From Syntrophomonas sp. (GTDB lineage: Bacteria; Bacillota; Syntrophomonadia; Syntrophomonadales; Syntrophomonadaceae), in contig JAQUUV010000003.1 in assembly GCA_028693695.1 (NCBI GenBank), positions 1-28,259 of the forward strand: a stretch of 28,259 nt of DNA, given 5' to 3'. A program made the translations under genes and the position numbers. Shown here piece by piece: positions 1 to 7,302 of this stretch. Every line of letters begins with the position of its first letter. The first letter of the stretch is position 1. The notes under the pieces were generated by a model. It was not told where the DNA came from and did not search any database. It was given only the letters and a program-made list of their open reading frames with translations.

Positions 1-544
1 TGGCTGCCTTCTTTTTCGCTTCAGCTTTCATTCGCTTATTCATCTCCGTTAAGTTAGTCTCTACCCTTGTCACCATTTTTTCGAGTTCACTCACTCGATT
101 GCTTATGTCGTTCACGGAATCCATGGTCGGAGAAAAAACCGACCTGAACGTCTCCTCTGTCACATTCTCCTGTTGCTTAGCCAATAGCTCGGCAAGAAGA
201 CGGGTACTATCTTCAATATCCGTTAGTTTTTCTTCAAATTCTCCTTCCAGGCTATCGAGTTTGTTTTCCAACGAGACTACCAGTTCTGCAACGCGCGCTA
301 CATCTTGCTTGGAGGAAAAGGGAGAATCTTTCATATAGCGCGCCAAAAATTCATTTTGCATTTTCAGATACTGCAAGTAGCTGTTAAGGATGAAATCTAT
401 ACCGTTAGCAAATTCGCCGGTGTTTACAGATTTACGTACGGCGGAGCTTAAAGATTCTTCTGCTGAAAAATATAATTTTTTCCACATCTTGTAGGGGTCG
501 AGCATAGATTTTTGGGCTTGTTCTTTCTCTAATCCTTCTTCCAT
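1..544 (-). CDS. PHA synthase PhaR/PhaE-like subunit (3' end outside window)
   Basis: The 5' end is complete and 181 codons are visible; the rest lies beyond base 1. The protein starts MEEGLEKEQ and soon shows DPYKMWKKLYFSAEE, then a helical region with LQYLKMQNEFLARYM, and a long coiled coil rich in Glu/Leu/Lys (about residues 75-181). This order (DPxKxWK, LQYxKM, then an S/K-D-[IV]A-x-[IV]A-x-LV segment and a coiled coil) resembles the PhaR subunit of class IV, and PhaE of class III, polyhydroxyalkanoate synthases, which pair with catalytic PhaC on storage granules. Syntrophomonas is known to store polyhydroxybutyrate. The ATG at 544 was chosen because the ATG at 549 is out of frame and soon stops; GGGAGG lies 11 bases upstream. 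A general phasin is the main alternative. The phaC partner is not in the window. Confidence 0.6.
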   Translation of the reverse strand, partial: MEEGLEKEQAQKSMLDPYKMWKKLYFSAEESLSSAVRKSVNTGEFANGIDFILNSYLQYLKMQNEFLARYMKDSPFSSKQDVARVAELVVSLENKLDSLEGEFEEKLTDIEDSTRLLAELLAKQQENVTEETFRSVFSPTMDSVNDISNRVSELEKMVTRVETNLTEMNKRMKAEAKKKAA

Positions 545-571
545 AACATACGTCGCCTCCCAAATCAATTT

Positions 572-617
572 AAGGGACTATAAAAAATAAACTAGTCGTT
601 TACTCAGGTCTTTTTTG
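572..617 (-). repeat. Partial copy of the 160-bp palindromic repeat
   Basis: Read on the minus strand this segment (GACCTGAGTAAACGACTAG, then TTTATT and AGTCCC) matches the right half-end of the full element at 8344-8503 (GACCGGAGTAAATGACTAG, then TTTATT and AGTCCC). On the plus strand it begins TAA-GGGACT, the same junction as the other copies. The other half of the palindrome is not recognisable. It sits in the 129-bp gap between the PhaR-like gene and the CBS gene. Confidence 0.65.
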
Positions 618-673
618 CACTCCACTTTTTTGTTCATTGATAGCCGTAAGTATACATATAAAGAAGAATACAA

Positions 674-1342
674 TTACTGCCTAACAATGACCGACTCTAT
701 TTTGAAGCCACCTGTTTTGAAGTCATCGACGATGGGCTTGGCATCAGTAGTATTTATTCGCAGGATCATAAGGTTTTCATCACCGTCAAGTTCCATGGTT
801 ACCAGGTTTTCTATCTTTACAGCGTATTCGCCGAGTATTAGACCAATCTGAACCAGTGCTTCTGGGGTATCTGCTACTCTGAGGTTGATGCGTGTCCCTT
901 TGCGGTTGATGGCCAGCAGATCAAGAAAAGCATCAAAGACATCAGTCTGGGTTATAATGCCTAATAGTTTGCCGTTGTCATCCACTACGGGCAGGCCGCC
1001 TATTTTGTTATCGCGCAGTAGTTTGGCTGCTTGTTCTACATACGCATCCGGGCTGATCGTTATTAGAGATTGATCGTCGGGTAGGATGTCCCGAACTTTT
1101 ACCTTGTTTAACAATTGTTCCTGTTCGTTGGAGAAGTAGCGTGTGGCTATAGATGTACCTCTAAAGTTTAGATCGGGACGGGAGCCGAAATCAGTTCTGG
1201 TTAGGATGCCAACCAGTTTACCCCGATCCAGAACTGGAAGGCGGCTAAGCTTATGCTCGTTCATAAGCCGCCAAGTATCACCGACGCTAGTGTCCGGTGA
1301 TGTCGTGTAAGGATTGGGAGTCATTCTGTCTTGTACCTTCAT
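674..1342 (-). CDS. CBS-CBS-ACT domain regulatory protein (AcuB-like)
   Basis: The 222-residue protein has two CBS domains (about residues 6-55, MTPNPYTTSPDTSVGD through GILTRTD; and 82-140, VRDIL through GIITQTDVFDAF). A C-terminal ACT-like domain (about 148-222) starts RINLRVADTPEALVQIG. CBS pairs bind adenine nucleotides or related ligands and ACT domains bind small molecules, so this is probably a cytoplasmic ligand sensor. The CBS-CBS-ACT order is that of the AcuB family, which is linked to acetoin use in Bacillus but is widespread elsewhere without a known partner. No acu genes are nearby, so the AcuB name would be over-specific. It is monocistronic. The ATG at 1342 is preceded by a weak GCGGGG Shine-Dalgarno. 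The 322-bp gap upstream (1343-1664) shows no convincing gene. Confidence 0.85.
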   Translation of the reverse strand: MKVQDRMTPNPYTTSPDTSVGDTWRLMNEHKLSRLPVLDRGKLVGILTRTDFGSRPDLNFRGTSIATRYFSNEQEQLLNKVKVRDILPDDQSLITISPDAYVEQAAKLLRDNKIGGLPVVDDNGKLLGIITQTDVFDAFLDLLAINRKGTRINLRVADTPEALVQIGLILGEYAVKIENLVTMELDGDENLMILRINTTDAKPIVDDFKTGGFKIESVIVRQ

Positions 1343-1611
1343 GAAATACCCCGCTTTCCTATTAAAATGAAAAGTTCAAAATCCAGTTGTTCGATTTATG
1401 TGGTTTCATGCACCGTGCGGTAGAGTTTAAGTAGGCTTGCCGTTGTTGTTACAACAAATATTAGAGTTAAAGTCATTTTATTGCCGAAACCCATAATTGC
1501 GACTAATTGCGGTGTGACCCTACCAGAAGTATAAATAAGCCTTGTTTCCATATTACCATATATTGCTTAGACTTACATCTGTTACAAAAAAATATTTTGT
1601 AATTAATTGGC

Positions 1612-1646
1612 AAAAAAATAGCCCCGAACACTTATATGTCAGGGCT
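1612..1646 (-). terminator. Rho-independent terminator of the yvrJ operon
   Basis: On the minus strand AGCCC-TGACA pairs with TG(T)-CGGGGCT (1646-1637 with 1630-1620, with a small internal loop). A run of seven U follows, the complement of 1612-1618. It lies 18 bases after the yvrJ stop. The rest of the gap 1343-1611 holds nothing I can identify beyond AT-rich sequence, presumably the promoter region of the CBS gene. Confidence 0.75.
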
Positions 1647-1664
1647 TAGGAATTAAGGATTAAA

Positions 1665-1901
1665 CTATGTCGGCGGATATATCTGAGAAGGGCTCACCAC
1701 TTCTTTTGGTGAGGTTGAGGAAAGATTGTAGGCCAGGGACGAATTCCAAGCTGGGGCAGCAGGTAGAACCAGGATGGCTTCGCGTAGCTCGCCGATAACA
1801 GCCGTCAGGTCAACCAACTTACCCTCTAACCTAATTAAGAGATAGGCGGATATGGCGATGGGGAACCCTACATTGCCGATTATTGTTAATAGTTCATTCA
1901 T
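1665..1901 (-). CDS. YvrJ family small membrane protein, long C-terminal tail
   Basis: The 78-residue protein has an N-terminal YvrJ signature (MNELLTIIGNVGFPIAISAY, then LLIRLEGKL). One membrane segment covers roughly residues 5-24 and a short amphipathic helix follows (LTAVIGELREAI). YvrJ proteins are typically around 45-50 residues and have no established function. They occur beside DUF1659 and DUF2922 genes in Firmicutes, as here. The tail (about residues 47-78, Pro/Ser-rich, ending SQIYPPT) is longer than usual and looks disordered. The start is the ATG after GGAGGG. It is the last gene of a minus-strand operon, after a stable hairpin in the gap to DUF2922. Confidence 0.8.
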   Translation of the reverse strand: MNELLTIIGNVGFPIAISAYLLIRLEGKLVDLTAVIGELREAILVLPAAPAWNSSLAYNLSSTSPKEVVSPSQIYPPT

Positions 1902-1926
1902 GTCTTCCCTCCTTACGTAAATAATC

Positions 1927-1956
1927 CCCGGCGGATACGATATTCTATCCGCCGGG
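1927..1956 (-). promoter_or_regulatory. Perfect 11-bp intra-operon hairpin
   Basis: CCCGGCGGATA (1927-1937) pairs perfectly with TATCCGCCGGG (1946-1956) around an 8-base loop, in the 66-bp gap between the DUF2922 and yvrJ genes. There is no U-run after it on either strand, so it is probably an mRNA processing or stability element, or an attenuator, and not a classic terminator. Confidence 0.6.
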
Positions 1957-1967
1957 TGGAATCGGGA

Positions 1968-2192
1968 TTATACCAAGTTCAGATCACTGCTGTCGGTGCT
2001 TACGATTCTGGCGCCGACTTTGCCGGTTAGTTGCCCACTGGTGCCGGAGAAAATGTTTTTGCTGACGATATTATTCATCGCGGTGTTTACTTCTGCGCCG
2101 GTGAGATCTGCACGGGCTTCATAGACTCGCATACGCTGAGTTTTGCCGAGTTCGGTGGAAAAATCCATTTCCAGGACTCTCTGTGCTGCCAT
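1968..2192 (-). CDS. DUF2922 family protein
   Basis: The 74-residue protein begins MAAQRVLEMDFSTELGKTQR and continues with the YEARADLTGAEVNTAMNNIV pattern of DUF2922 (a strand giving 'L-x-M-x-F', then 'L-T-x-x-E-V-x-x-A-M'). The function is unknown. It is soluble, with no signal peptide or cysteines. The start is well supported by AGGAAAGGAGGTG seven or so bases before the ATG. It follows DUF1659 by 55 bp and precedes yvrJ, the typical order of this uncharacterised Firmicute mini-operon. An external search is needed only to confirm the family. Confidence 0.82.
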   Translation of the reverse strand: MAAQRVLEMDFSTELGKTQRMRVYEARADLTGAEVNTAMNNIVSKNIFSGTSGQLTGKVGARIVSTDSSDLNLV

Positions 2193-2247
2193 GTTAACAC
2201 CTCCTTTCCTTAAAAATACTGTGCATGGCTATTCGCCGAGGTTCTAG

Positions 2248-2472
2248 TTAAACGTTTTCGATTTCTACAGTGTCCTTGCGTTGCACGGCAACCAGGCTCT
2301 TGTCTTGCAAGCCGGAAATGCTCTGGGCCACGGCATAGATGTCATCGTTGACCGCAGCAATTTTAACATCTCCGTACTTACGGGCTTTGGTTAGAGCTTG
2401 GCCGGAAGCACCCACGCCATTGTCCATCACTAGAACCAGATCGGTCGCGATGGTGGTTGAATTTATAGCCAT
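2248..2472 (-). CDS. DUF1659 family protein
   Basis: The 74-residue protein starts MAINSTTIATDLVLVMDNGV and carries the DUF1659 pattern: an early strand, then KARKYGDVKIAAVNDDIYAV, an AQSISGLQ helix and a final V-x-R-K/D-x-x-x-IEN strand. It is the first gene of the DUF1659-DUF2922-yvrJ unit. A GTG at 2481 could extend it by three residues, but that GTG is inside the AGGAGGTG ribosome binding site. The ATG at 2472 has ideal spacing and was chosen. Function is unknown; the family is small, soluble and commonly paired with DUF2922. Confidence 0.85.
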   Translation of the reverse strand: MAINSTTIATDLVLVMDNGVGASGQALTKARKYGDVKIAAVNDDIYAVAQSISGLQDKSLVAVQRKDTVEIENV

Positions 2473-2497
2473 ATTGTTCACCTCCTTCCTCTTTACT

Positions 2498-2525
2498 GGA
2501 AGCCGACTTCTGTCTGCTGGCTTCC
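2498..2525 (-). promoter_or_regulatory. Leader hairpin before the DUF1659 operon
   Basis: GGAAGCC (2498-2504) pairs with GGCTTCC (2519-2525) around a 14-base loop, just upstream of the DUF1659 ribosome binding site. It has no U-run. It may be a 5' UTR stabiliser. This is seen in sequence only. Confidence 0.4.
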
Positions 2526-2597
2526 GAGATTCATTGTATATGCAGAAGGATGTAAGGCCAAAACGTAGGAAATTGATAAAAGGGAAGCGGAAAAGCA

Positions 2598-2660
2598 GAA
2601 AAAAGTAAAGCCCGTCTCTGGCCCGACGAAGAAATAAAATGTCGGGACAAGAGCGGGCTG
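2598..2660 (-). terminator. Terminator of the YcdB/SLH gene
   Basis: A long hairpin pairs AGCCCG (2609-2614) with CGGGCT (2654-2659), continued inward by CTCT/AGAG and CCCGAC/GTCGGG. On the minus strand it is followed by TTACTTTTTT, and on the plus strand by GATTTTTT, so it may work in both directions. It closes the minus-strand gene ending at 2692. Confidence 0.75.
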
Positions 2661-2691
2661 ATTTTTTGAAAAGACATAAACTATAAAATTT

Positions 2692-4905
2692 TTAAGGCCG
2701 AGTTTTCGTCCCCAGAGTTTTCACTATGGCGAAAGCTGCTTCAGCTCGACTTATGGTATGCTGAGTATCAAAGTTTATCCCGTCACCCCTGATAATGCCC
2801 AACCCCCAAGTTAGGGCGGCATACCCCTTCAGGTCAGTGCCGATAGAGGAACTATCCTCATAGGGAAGCTGATAGATTTCAGGTAGCTGGGCCAAGTATT
2901 CCAGAGCCAGGGAACGCACCATAAGCTGGGACAAGAGTCCCCGGCTTACCACCGAGTCTGGCGGAAGATCTTCCTTAATCCAGCCTAAAACCAGAGAGCG
3001 TTTTATGACATCCTGGTCAGAAAGATTCCGGGTGTTGTCAATACCGCTAGCAGTATCCAGCATAACTCGAAGCAGGGCAACCAGCTTAATATTTTCGCTG
3101 GGATGAAAGGCATCCTGATATTCGCCCATGAGTCCGGCCTGACCGAGCAGGGAGATTTCCTTTTCTGCAAAGTTTCCGGCGATATCGTTGAATACATGGA
3201 TACCTAAATTCTGAGCAATGGGTTGCCCCTGCTCATTTAGCTTTTCTCCGTTGCGGGCATCTATCATACTGGAGTGGGGTTGGCTAGGTGGTGTCTGGGG
3301 TTGGTAAATTAAACGCATTTCCGGTAGTCTCCGGTTAGATTTGTAATAGGTGGAGTAACAGAGGGTAAGGGGTGCTGTTTGCAGGTACAATTCGTTAGCC
3401 TTATCCAGTCCTAGAACATTTTGAGCGGAGGGAAAATCGCTATCAACCCAGTTCAGGTTATAAGCAACTATTTTATGGTTAGCGCGGTCTACTCGGATAT
3501 CAGCTCCATTGCCGGGGAAACTTATCCCATTTACTATGCGCAGGTAATTAAAGTTCCAGGTGGTCGGGTTGGCCCCTGGAACCATTTTGAATGAATTTTC
3601 CCGGGCCGAGCTTATTTCGTCCAGTTTCAACTGGGGAAAACGTTGGGTTTGCACCTGTTTCAGAAAATCATTGGCTAAAGTCTGAGCAGTTTCTTGACTC
3701 ATGGTGGTTGTTGAATCGCTAGGTTGAGGTAATTCCAGGTTAAAGCCCAGCAACTCGCCAGTTTGAGCATTTACTCTTCCATATAGACTCAAAGGCAGGG
3801 TTGATGCGGTTGAAGAGAGCAGTATGGATGCTGGCGGGGCTGCGGACCAGCTCAAATTCCACATACGCAGACTCGGATCACGCCAATCCTGTTCCAGGTT
3901 TGCCGATTGTAACTTCAGATTATCAGGAATATCTACCCATTTCTTAATCGCATTGGCAGCTGCCTCTTGGCTAATTAGCCCAGAGGTTTGAGCAATTTCC
4001 TCGTTTTCCTGGGGGGTTAACGGAAGGTTGGCTACTTCGGATTGGTCATTGGCTTTGCTCATCATTTTCATCGTATCGCCACCACCGCCACCGCCGAACC
4101 ATTCGTTGTTTTCGGGGACAATAGGTTTTCCAGTGAGGGCATCGATTACTCCGTTGGAAGGATGATCAATTCTATATATCAGAAGCGGAGATAGCTTTTG
4201 CCGGGTGACCAGCGGCTTTATGTTATTAGCCAGCACATACTGCAGTTGTATTATGCCCTCTTGGAGGAAGGATTGACGAGCTAGGTCCGGGGAAATGACT
4301 CCCGCCGCCGCAGGCATATCCATATTAGACCAGTTAAGATTATAACCCAGCACCTGGCCAGTATCCGCACTGATCTCCACGTTGGCTCCTTCGCCAAGAA
4401 CGGGAATATTGTTGACCAGCCGTTGCCAGCGCACTGAATAGTTGGAGCGACCGTAACTGGTCAGAGAAATAAGTTGGCTGTCAGGAATCAGGGTCAGTGA
4501 GGAGACTCGGTTCGGAACCAGCCTTTGCAAAAGCAGGGTACCAATCTCTTGTGCTTGGGGCAGTGAGATTGAGGGTATCCGATTCTGAGGAAGAGTCTCA
4601 GGTTTCCAACAGTGCATGGAGATGACTTCACCAGTCCCAGCATCCACCTGGGCACCAAAGTTGCCCCCGTTATCAGCGGGATTACTCCAATTCAGAGACC
4701 AGGCGCGCCGATTTTCGGATTCATTAAATCCCGAGTTAAAAGTAGTATACTCGGGGGGGACAATAAAGTTTTGTTTTACCGATTGGATGGCCTGTTCCAG
4801 GGGTATGGCTACCGAGGTAGAGGCTAGGGCTACCCCTGGCAGCAAGGTGGACAGCATCAGGGAAACAAGTAGCCAGGTTAGAAATTTCTGTCGCCAAGTG
4901 TGCAA
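2692..4905 (-). CDS. Secreted YcdB/YcdC-repeat protein with C-terminal SLH domains
   Basis: The protein is about 737 residues. The N-terminus has a signal peptide (basic start, hydrophobic LTWLLVSLMLSTLLPGVALA, then Ser-Thr). The body contains repeated modules with 'W-x-L-N/S-W' and 'V-x-A/S-x-TG-E/Q-[LV]-[LI]-x-[FY]-N-L' (for example SADTGQVLGYNLNW and NAQTGELLGFNLEL), the YcdB/YcdC pattern related to PepSY-like peptidase propeptide folds. The C-terminal ~190 residues look like SLH repeats (AALTWGLGIIRGDG...ISRAEAAFAIVKTLG), which anchor proteins to the cell wall. A short run of six glycines lies between the module sets. The role is probably cell-envelope binding; no catalytic motif was seen. 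A GTG at 4914 is only 1 base after AAGGAG, so TTG at 4905 (10 bases after) was preferred. Start confidence is low. Confidence 0.78.
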   Translation of the reverse strand: MHTWRQKFLTWLLVSLMLSTLLPGVALASTSVAIPLEQAIQSVKQNFIVPPEYTTFNSGFNESENRRAWSLNWSNPADNGGNFGAQVDAGTGEVISMHCWKPETLPQNRIPSISLPQAQEIGTLLLQRLVPNRVSSLTLIPDSQLISLTSYGRSNYSVRWQRLVNNIPVLGEGANVEISADTGQVLGYNLNWSNMDMPAAAGVISPDLARQSFLQEGIIQLQYVLANNIKPLVTRQKLSPLLIYRIDHPSNGVIDALTGKPIVPENNEWFGGGGGGDTMKMMSKANDQSEVANLPLTPQENEEIAQTSGLISQEAAANAIKKWVDIPDNLKLQSANLEQDWRDPSLRMWNLSWSAAPPASILLSSTASTLPLSLYGRVNAQTGELLGFNLELPQPSDSTTTMSQETAQTLANDFLKQVQTQRFPQLKLDEISSARENSFKMVPGANPTTWNFNYLRIVNGISFPGNGADIRVDRANHKIVAYNLNWVDSDFPSAQNVLGLDKANELYLQTAPLTLCYSTYYKSNRRLPEMRLIYQPQTPPSQPHSSMIDARNGEKLNEQGQPIAQNLGIHVFNDIAGNFAEKEISLLGQAGLMGEYQDAFHPSENIKLVALLRVMLDTASGIDNTRNLSDQDVIKRSLVLGWIKEDLPPDSVVSRGLLSQLMVRSLALEYLAQLPEIYQLPYEDSSSIGTDLKGYAALTWGLGIIRGDGINFDTQHTISRAEAAFAIVKTLGTKTRP

Positions 4906-5148
4906 ATCTATCACGCTCCTTATAATATTAAGTGTACAATAAACGTACGTGATAAGAGGGAAAAACTGTCATTCAGTATCTAAATTGCATAAATTATTAA
5001 TAATTTGGATTGGGCATTGGGTGAGATAAGGTGAGGGACACCTTGGGAATAGCTATCTTGGTTGCAAAGGGAGAGAGTCCCCGTGATATACACTACGATA
5101 AAATTGGGGTAAATTAAGGGGATAGTTGAAAATAGGTAGGGTGATAGC

Positions 5149-5796
5149 ATGGGATTTAACTCATTGGACTACATAATCATAGCTATTTTGCTGATTAGCG
5201 GGCTTATTGGCTATAAAAGAGGTTTTGTCGCTTCGGTGGGTGGCATTATCAGCACCCTGGTAGGAGTGGGAATCGCTTTCCTGTATCGGGATGATGCTGC
5301 TGCTTACCTGCAGGAGCATTTTGGGGTGGTCAGCTCGCTAGCTGCAGCGTTGGAAAAGCGTATGCCGATTTCAGCTTGGAGTTCGAACCAACCTATTCCG
5401 CTATCCTCTCTGCCGGGGTTAAATGAAGGGCTGGCTTATATCCACCGTCAATTTACGGAATTAGCCTACCTGCTGGTGGTAGCCTTGTGTTTTTTGTTAC
5501 TATATATGATAAGTAGCTACCTAATAAAATTTTTCTGTATGATTTTAGAAAAAATGTTTCTTTGGGGTATACTGGGAGGGATGAATCAGCTTGCAGGTGC
5601 AGGAACAATAATAACTCAAAATATTATCATAATTGCAGTGCTGCTGGGGGTGTTTAACTCCCCTCTGGGGCTGGGTGCCAAAATTGGAATAAACGGCATT
5701 TCCCAGGCTACGGGTTACATTCAAGGTTCCGCTTTAGTACCCTACCTCCTTAAGGTCTTTGCCTTTCTTCAGGGAATGATAGCTGGGGGTGCATAG
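5149..5796 (+). CDS. CvpA family membrane protein
   Basis: The 215-residue integral membrane protein begins with the CvpA-type 'N-x-L-D-[YW]-I-I-I-x-I-L-L' segment and then GLIGYKRGFVASVGGIIS. Further hydrophobic segments lie at about residues 102-130 and 155-175. CvpA-like proteins are named for colicin V production in E. coli, but in Firmicutes they are linked to envelope or cell-division roles (YshB-like). About four membrane spans are expected. The ATG has a short GGGTG Shine-Dalgarno. It is divergent from the YcdB/SLH gene and 54 bp ahead of the aminopeptidase. A second CvpA-like domain occurs in the protein at 19458. Confidence 0.78.
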   Translation: MGFNSLDYIIIAILLISGLIGYKRGFVASVGGIISTLVGVGIAFLYRDDAAAYLQEHFGVVSSLAAALEKRMPISAWSSNQPIPLSSLPGLNEGLAYIHRQFTELAYLLVVALCFLLLYMISSYLIKFFCMILEKMFLWGILGGMNQLAGAGTIITQNIIIIAVLLGVFNSPLGLGAKIGINGISQATGYIQGSALVPYLLKVFAFLQGMIAGGA

Positions 5797-5850
5797 ATAA
5801 GCCGGGGCTTTGGGAAATTAATAGATATAATAGGAAAGGGGATATTAGCA

Positions 5851-7236
5851 ATGCAAGAAAAAGCCAAAAAGAAGGACCGGAGTTGTTGGCCCGGGCTTAA
5901 CGAGGAAAAAATACAGGCTGCCTATAATTTTAATAATGGATATATCGATTTCCTCACTCAATTTAAGACTGAGCGGGAGGTAACGGAACAAATATGCACC
6001 TTAGCTGGGGAAAAAGGTTTTAAGGCTATTGAGAAAATGGATTCCATAAAAGCTGGGGACAAAATCCTTATTACTAGCAAAGGTAAGGTAGCGGCTCTGG
6101 CAATCATAGGTAGTCAGCCCTTGGAAGGAGGGTTCAACCTAATTGCCTCGCACATAGACTCTCCGCGCTTGGATTTAAAAGCTCGGCCTGCATATGAAGC
6201 TGATGGAATGGCTTTGTTGAAGACCCACTATTATGGCGGGATTAAGAAATACCAGTGGCTGGCCATGCCTCTAGCACTGCACGGGGTAGTGGTAAAAAAA
6301 GATGGTCGGGTAATCAAGGTAGTCATTGGGGAGAACGCGAATGACCCGGTCTTCACCATTTCCGACCTCTTGCCCCATCTGGCCAAAGATCAGATGGAAA
6401 AGAAAATGTCTGAAGCGATAAATGCGGAAAGCCTGAACGCCTTGGTAGGCAGCCGTCCTCTAGTGGACTGCGAAAATGACCCTATCAAAACGCACATTAT
6501 GAAGTTACTACAGGAGCAATATGATATAGAAGAGGATGATTTGACCAGTGCTGAACTAGAATTGGTTCCCGCCTATGCAGCTCGGGAGGTAGGGCTGGAT
6601 AGAAGTATGGTGGGCGCATATGGCCAGGACGATCGGGTATCTGCCTACAGCTCTTTAATGGCAGCTTTGGAAGTGGAGCAGCCGATTCGCACCGCCATTT
6701 GTCTCTTCGTTGATAAGGAGGAAATCGGCAGTACCGGGAATACCGGGTTGCAGTCTCTTCTGATCGAAAATATTGTAGCCGAAATCATGCATAAGGCCGG
6801 CAATGATAACTATTACAGTCTACGCCAGGCATTGGCTCTTTCCAGTGCCCTCTCAGCTGATGTAAACGCAGCCGTTGATCCAAATTATCCGGAAGTATTC
6901 GAGAAAATGAATTGTAGTTTTCTAACCCATGGAGTAGTTGTAACCAAATATACTGGCTCCCGGGGAAAATCCGGCTCCAATGATGCCAACCCAGAATTTA
7001 TCGCCAGGATCCGCAGCCTCTTTGACGAGGCTGGGGTAGTATGGCAGGTAGGTGAACTAGGAAAGGTAGATATCGGCGGTGGCGGCACAGTCGCCCAGTA
7101 TATAGCGCATTACGGAATGGAAGTAGTGGACTGCGGGGTGGCTTTGCTGGGGATGCACTCCCCCTTTGAGGTGGCCAGCAAGCTGGATGTTTATATGGCA
7201 TACCTGGGTTACAAGGCTTTTATGCAGAAGTTTTAA
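5851..7236 (+). CDS. M18 family zinc aminopeptidase
   Basis: The 461-residue cytoplasmic metallopeptidase has M18 landmarks in order: the first metal His/Asp pair in LIASHIDSPRLDLKARP (H101, D103), GQDDRVSAYSS (metal-bridging Asp), FVDKEEIGSTGNTG (catalytic Glu and metal Glu), and HGVVVTKYTGSRGKSGSND near residue 353, with a final GMHSPFEVASKLD (metal His). All expected metal ligands are present. M18 enzymes remove N-terminal residues, often acidic or hydrophobic, and form large tetrahedral dodecamers. The length suits the ApeA-like branch. The start ATG follows GGAAAGGGG. The gene lies 66 bp before selD and may be co-transcribed with it. Confidence 0.9.
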   Translation: MQEKAKKKDRSCWPGLNEEKIQAAYNFNNGYIDFLTQFKTEREVTEQICTLAGEKGFKAIEKMDSIKAGDKILITSKGKVAALAIIGSQPLEGGFNLIASHIDSPRLDLKARPAYEADGMALLKTHYYGGIKKYQWLAMPLALHGVVVKKDGRVIKVVIGENANDPVFTISDLLPHLAKDQMEKKMSEAINAESLNALVGSRPLVDCENDPIKTHIMKLLQEQYDIEEDDLTSAELELVPAYAAREVGLDRSMVGAYGQDDRVSAYSSLMAALEVEQPIRTAICLFVDKEEIGSTGNTGLQSLLIENIVAEIMHKAGNDNYYSLRQALALSSALSADVNAAVDPNYPEVFEKMNCSFLTHGVVVTKYTGSRGKSGSNDANPEFIARIRSLFDEAGVVWQVGELGKVDIGGGGTVAQYIAHYGMEVVDCGVALLGMHSPFEVASKLDVYMAYLGYKAFMQKF

Positions 7237-7302
7237 TAGTTCTTACACATAAATAAATGATAGACGCAGTAGACGACTCTGCTGGGGGAGAGGTGATACA
7301 GG

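Noticed and set aside
1396..1494. Minus-strand 32-codon frame with a hydrophobic stretch (LTLIFVVTTTASLL)
   Set aside because: It has no ribosome binding site before its ATG and lies in the promoter region of the CBS gene; chance is more likely.
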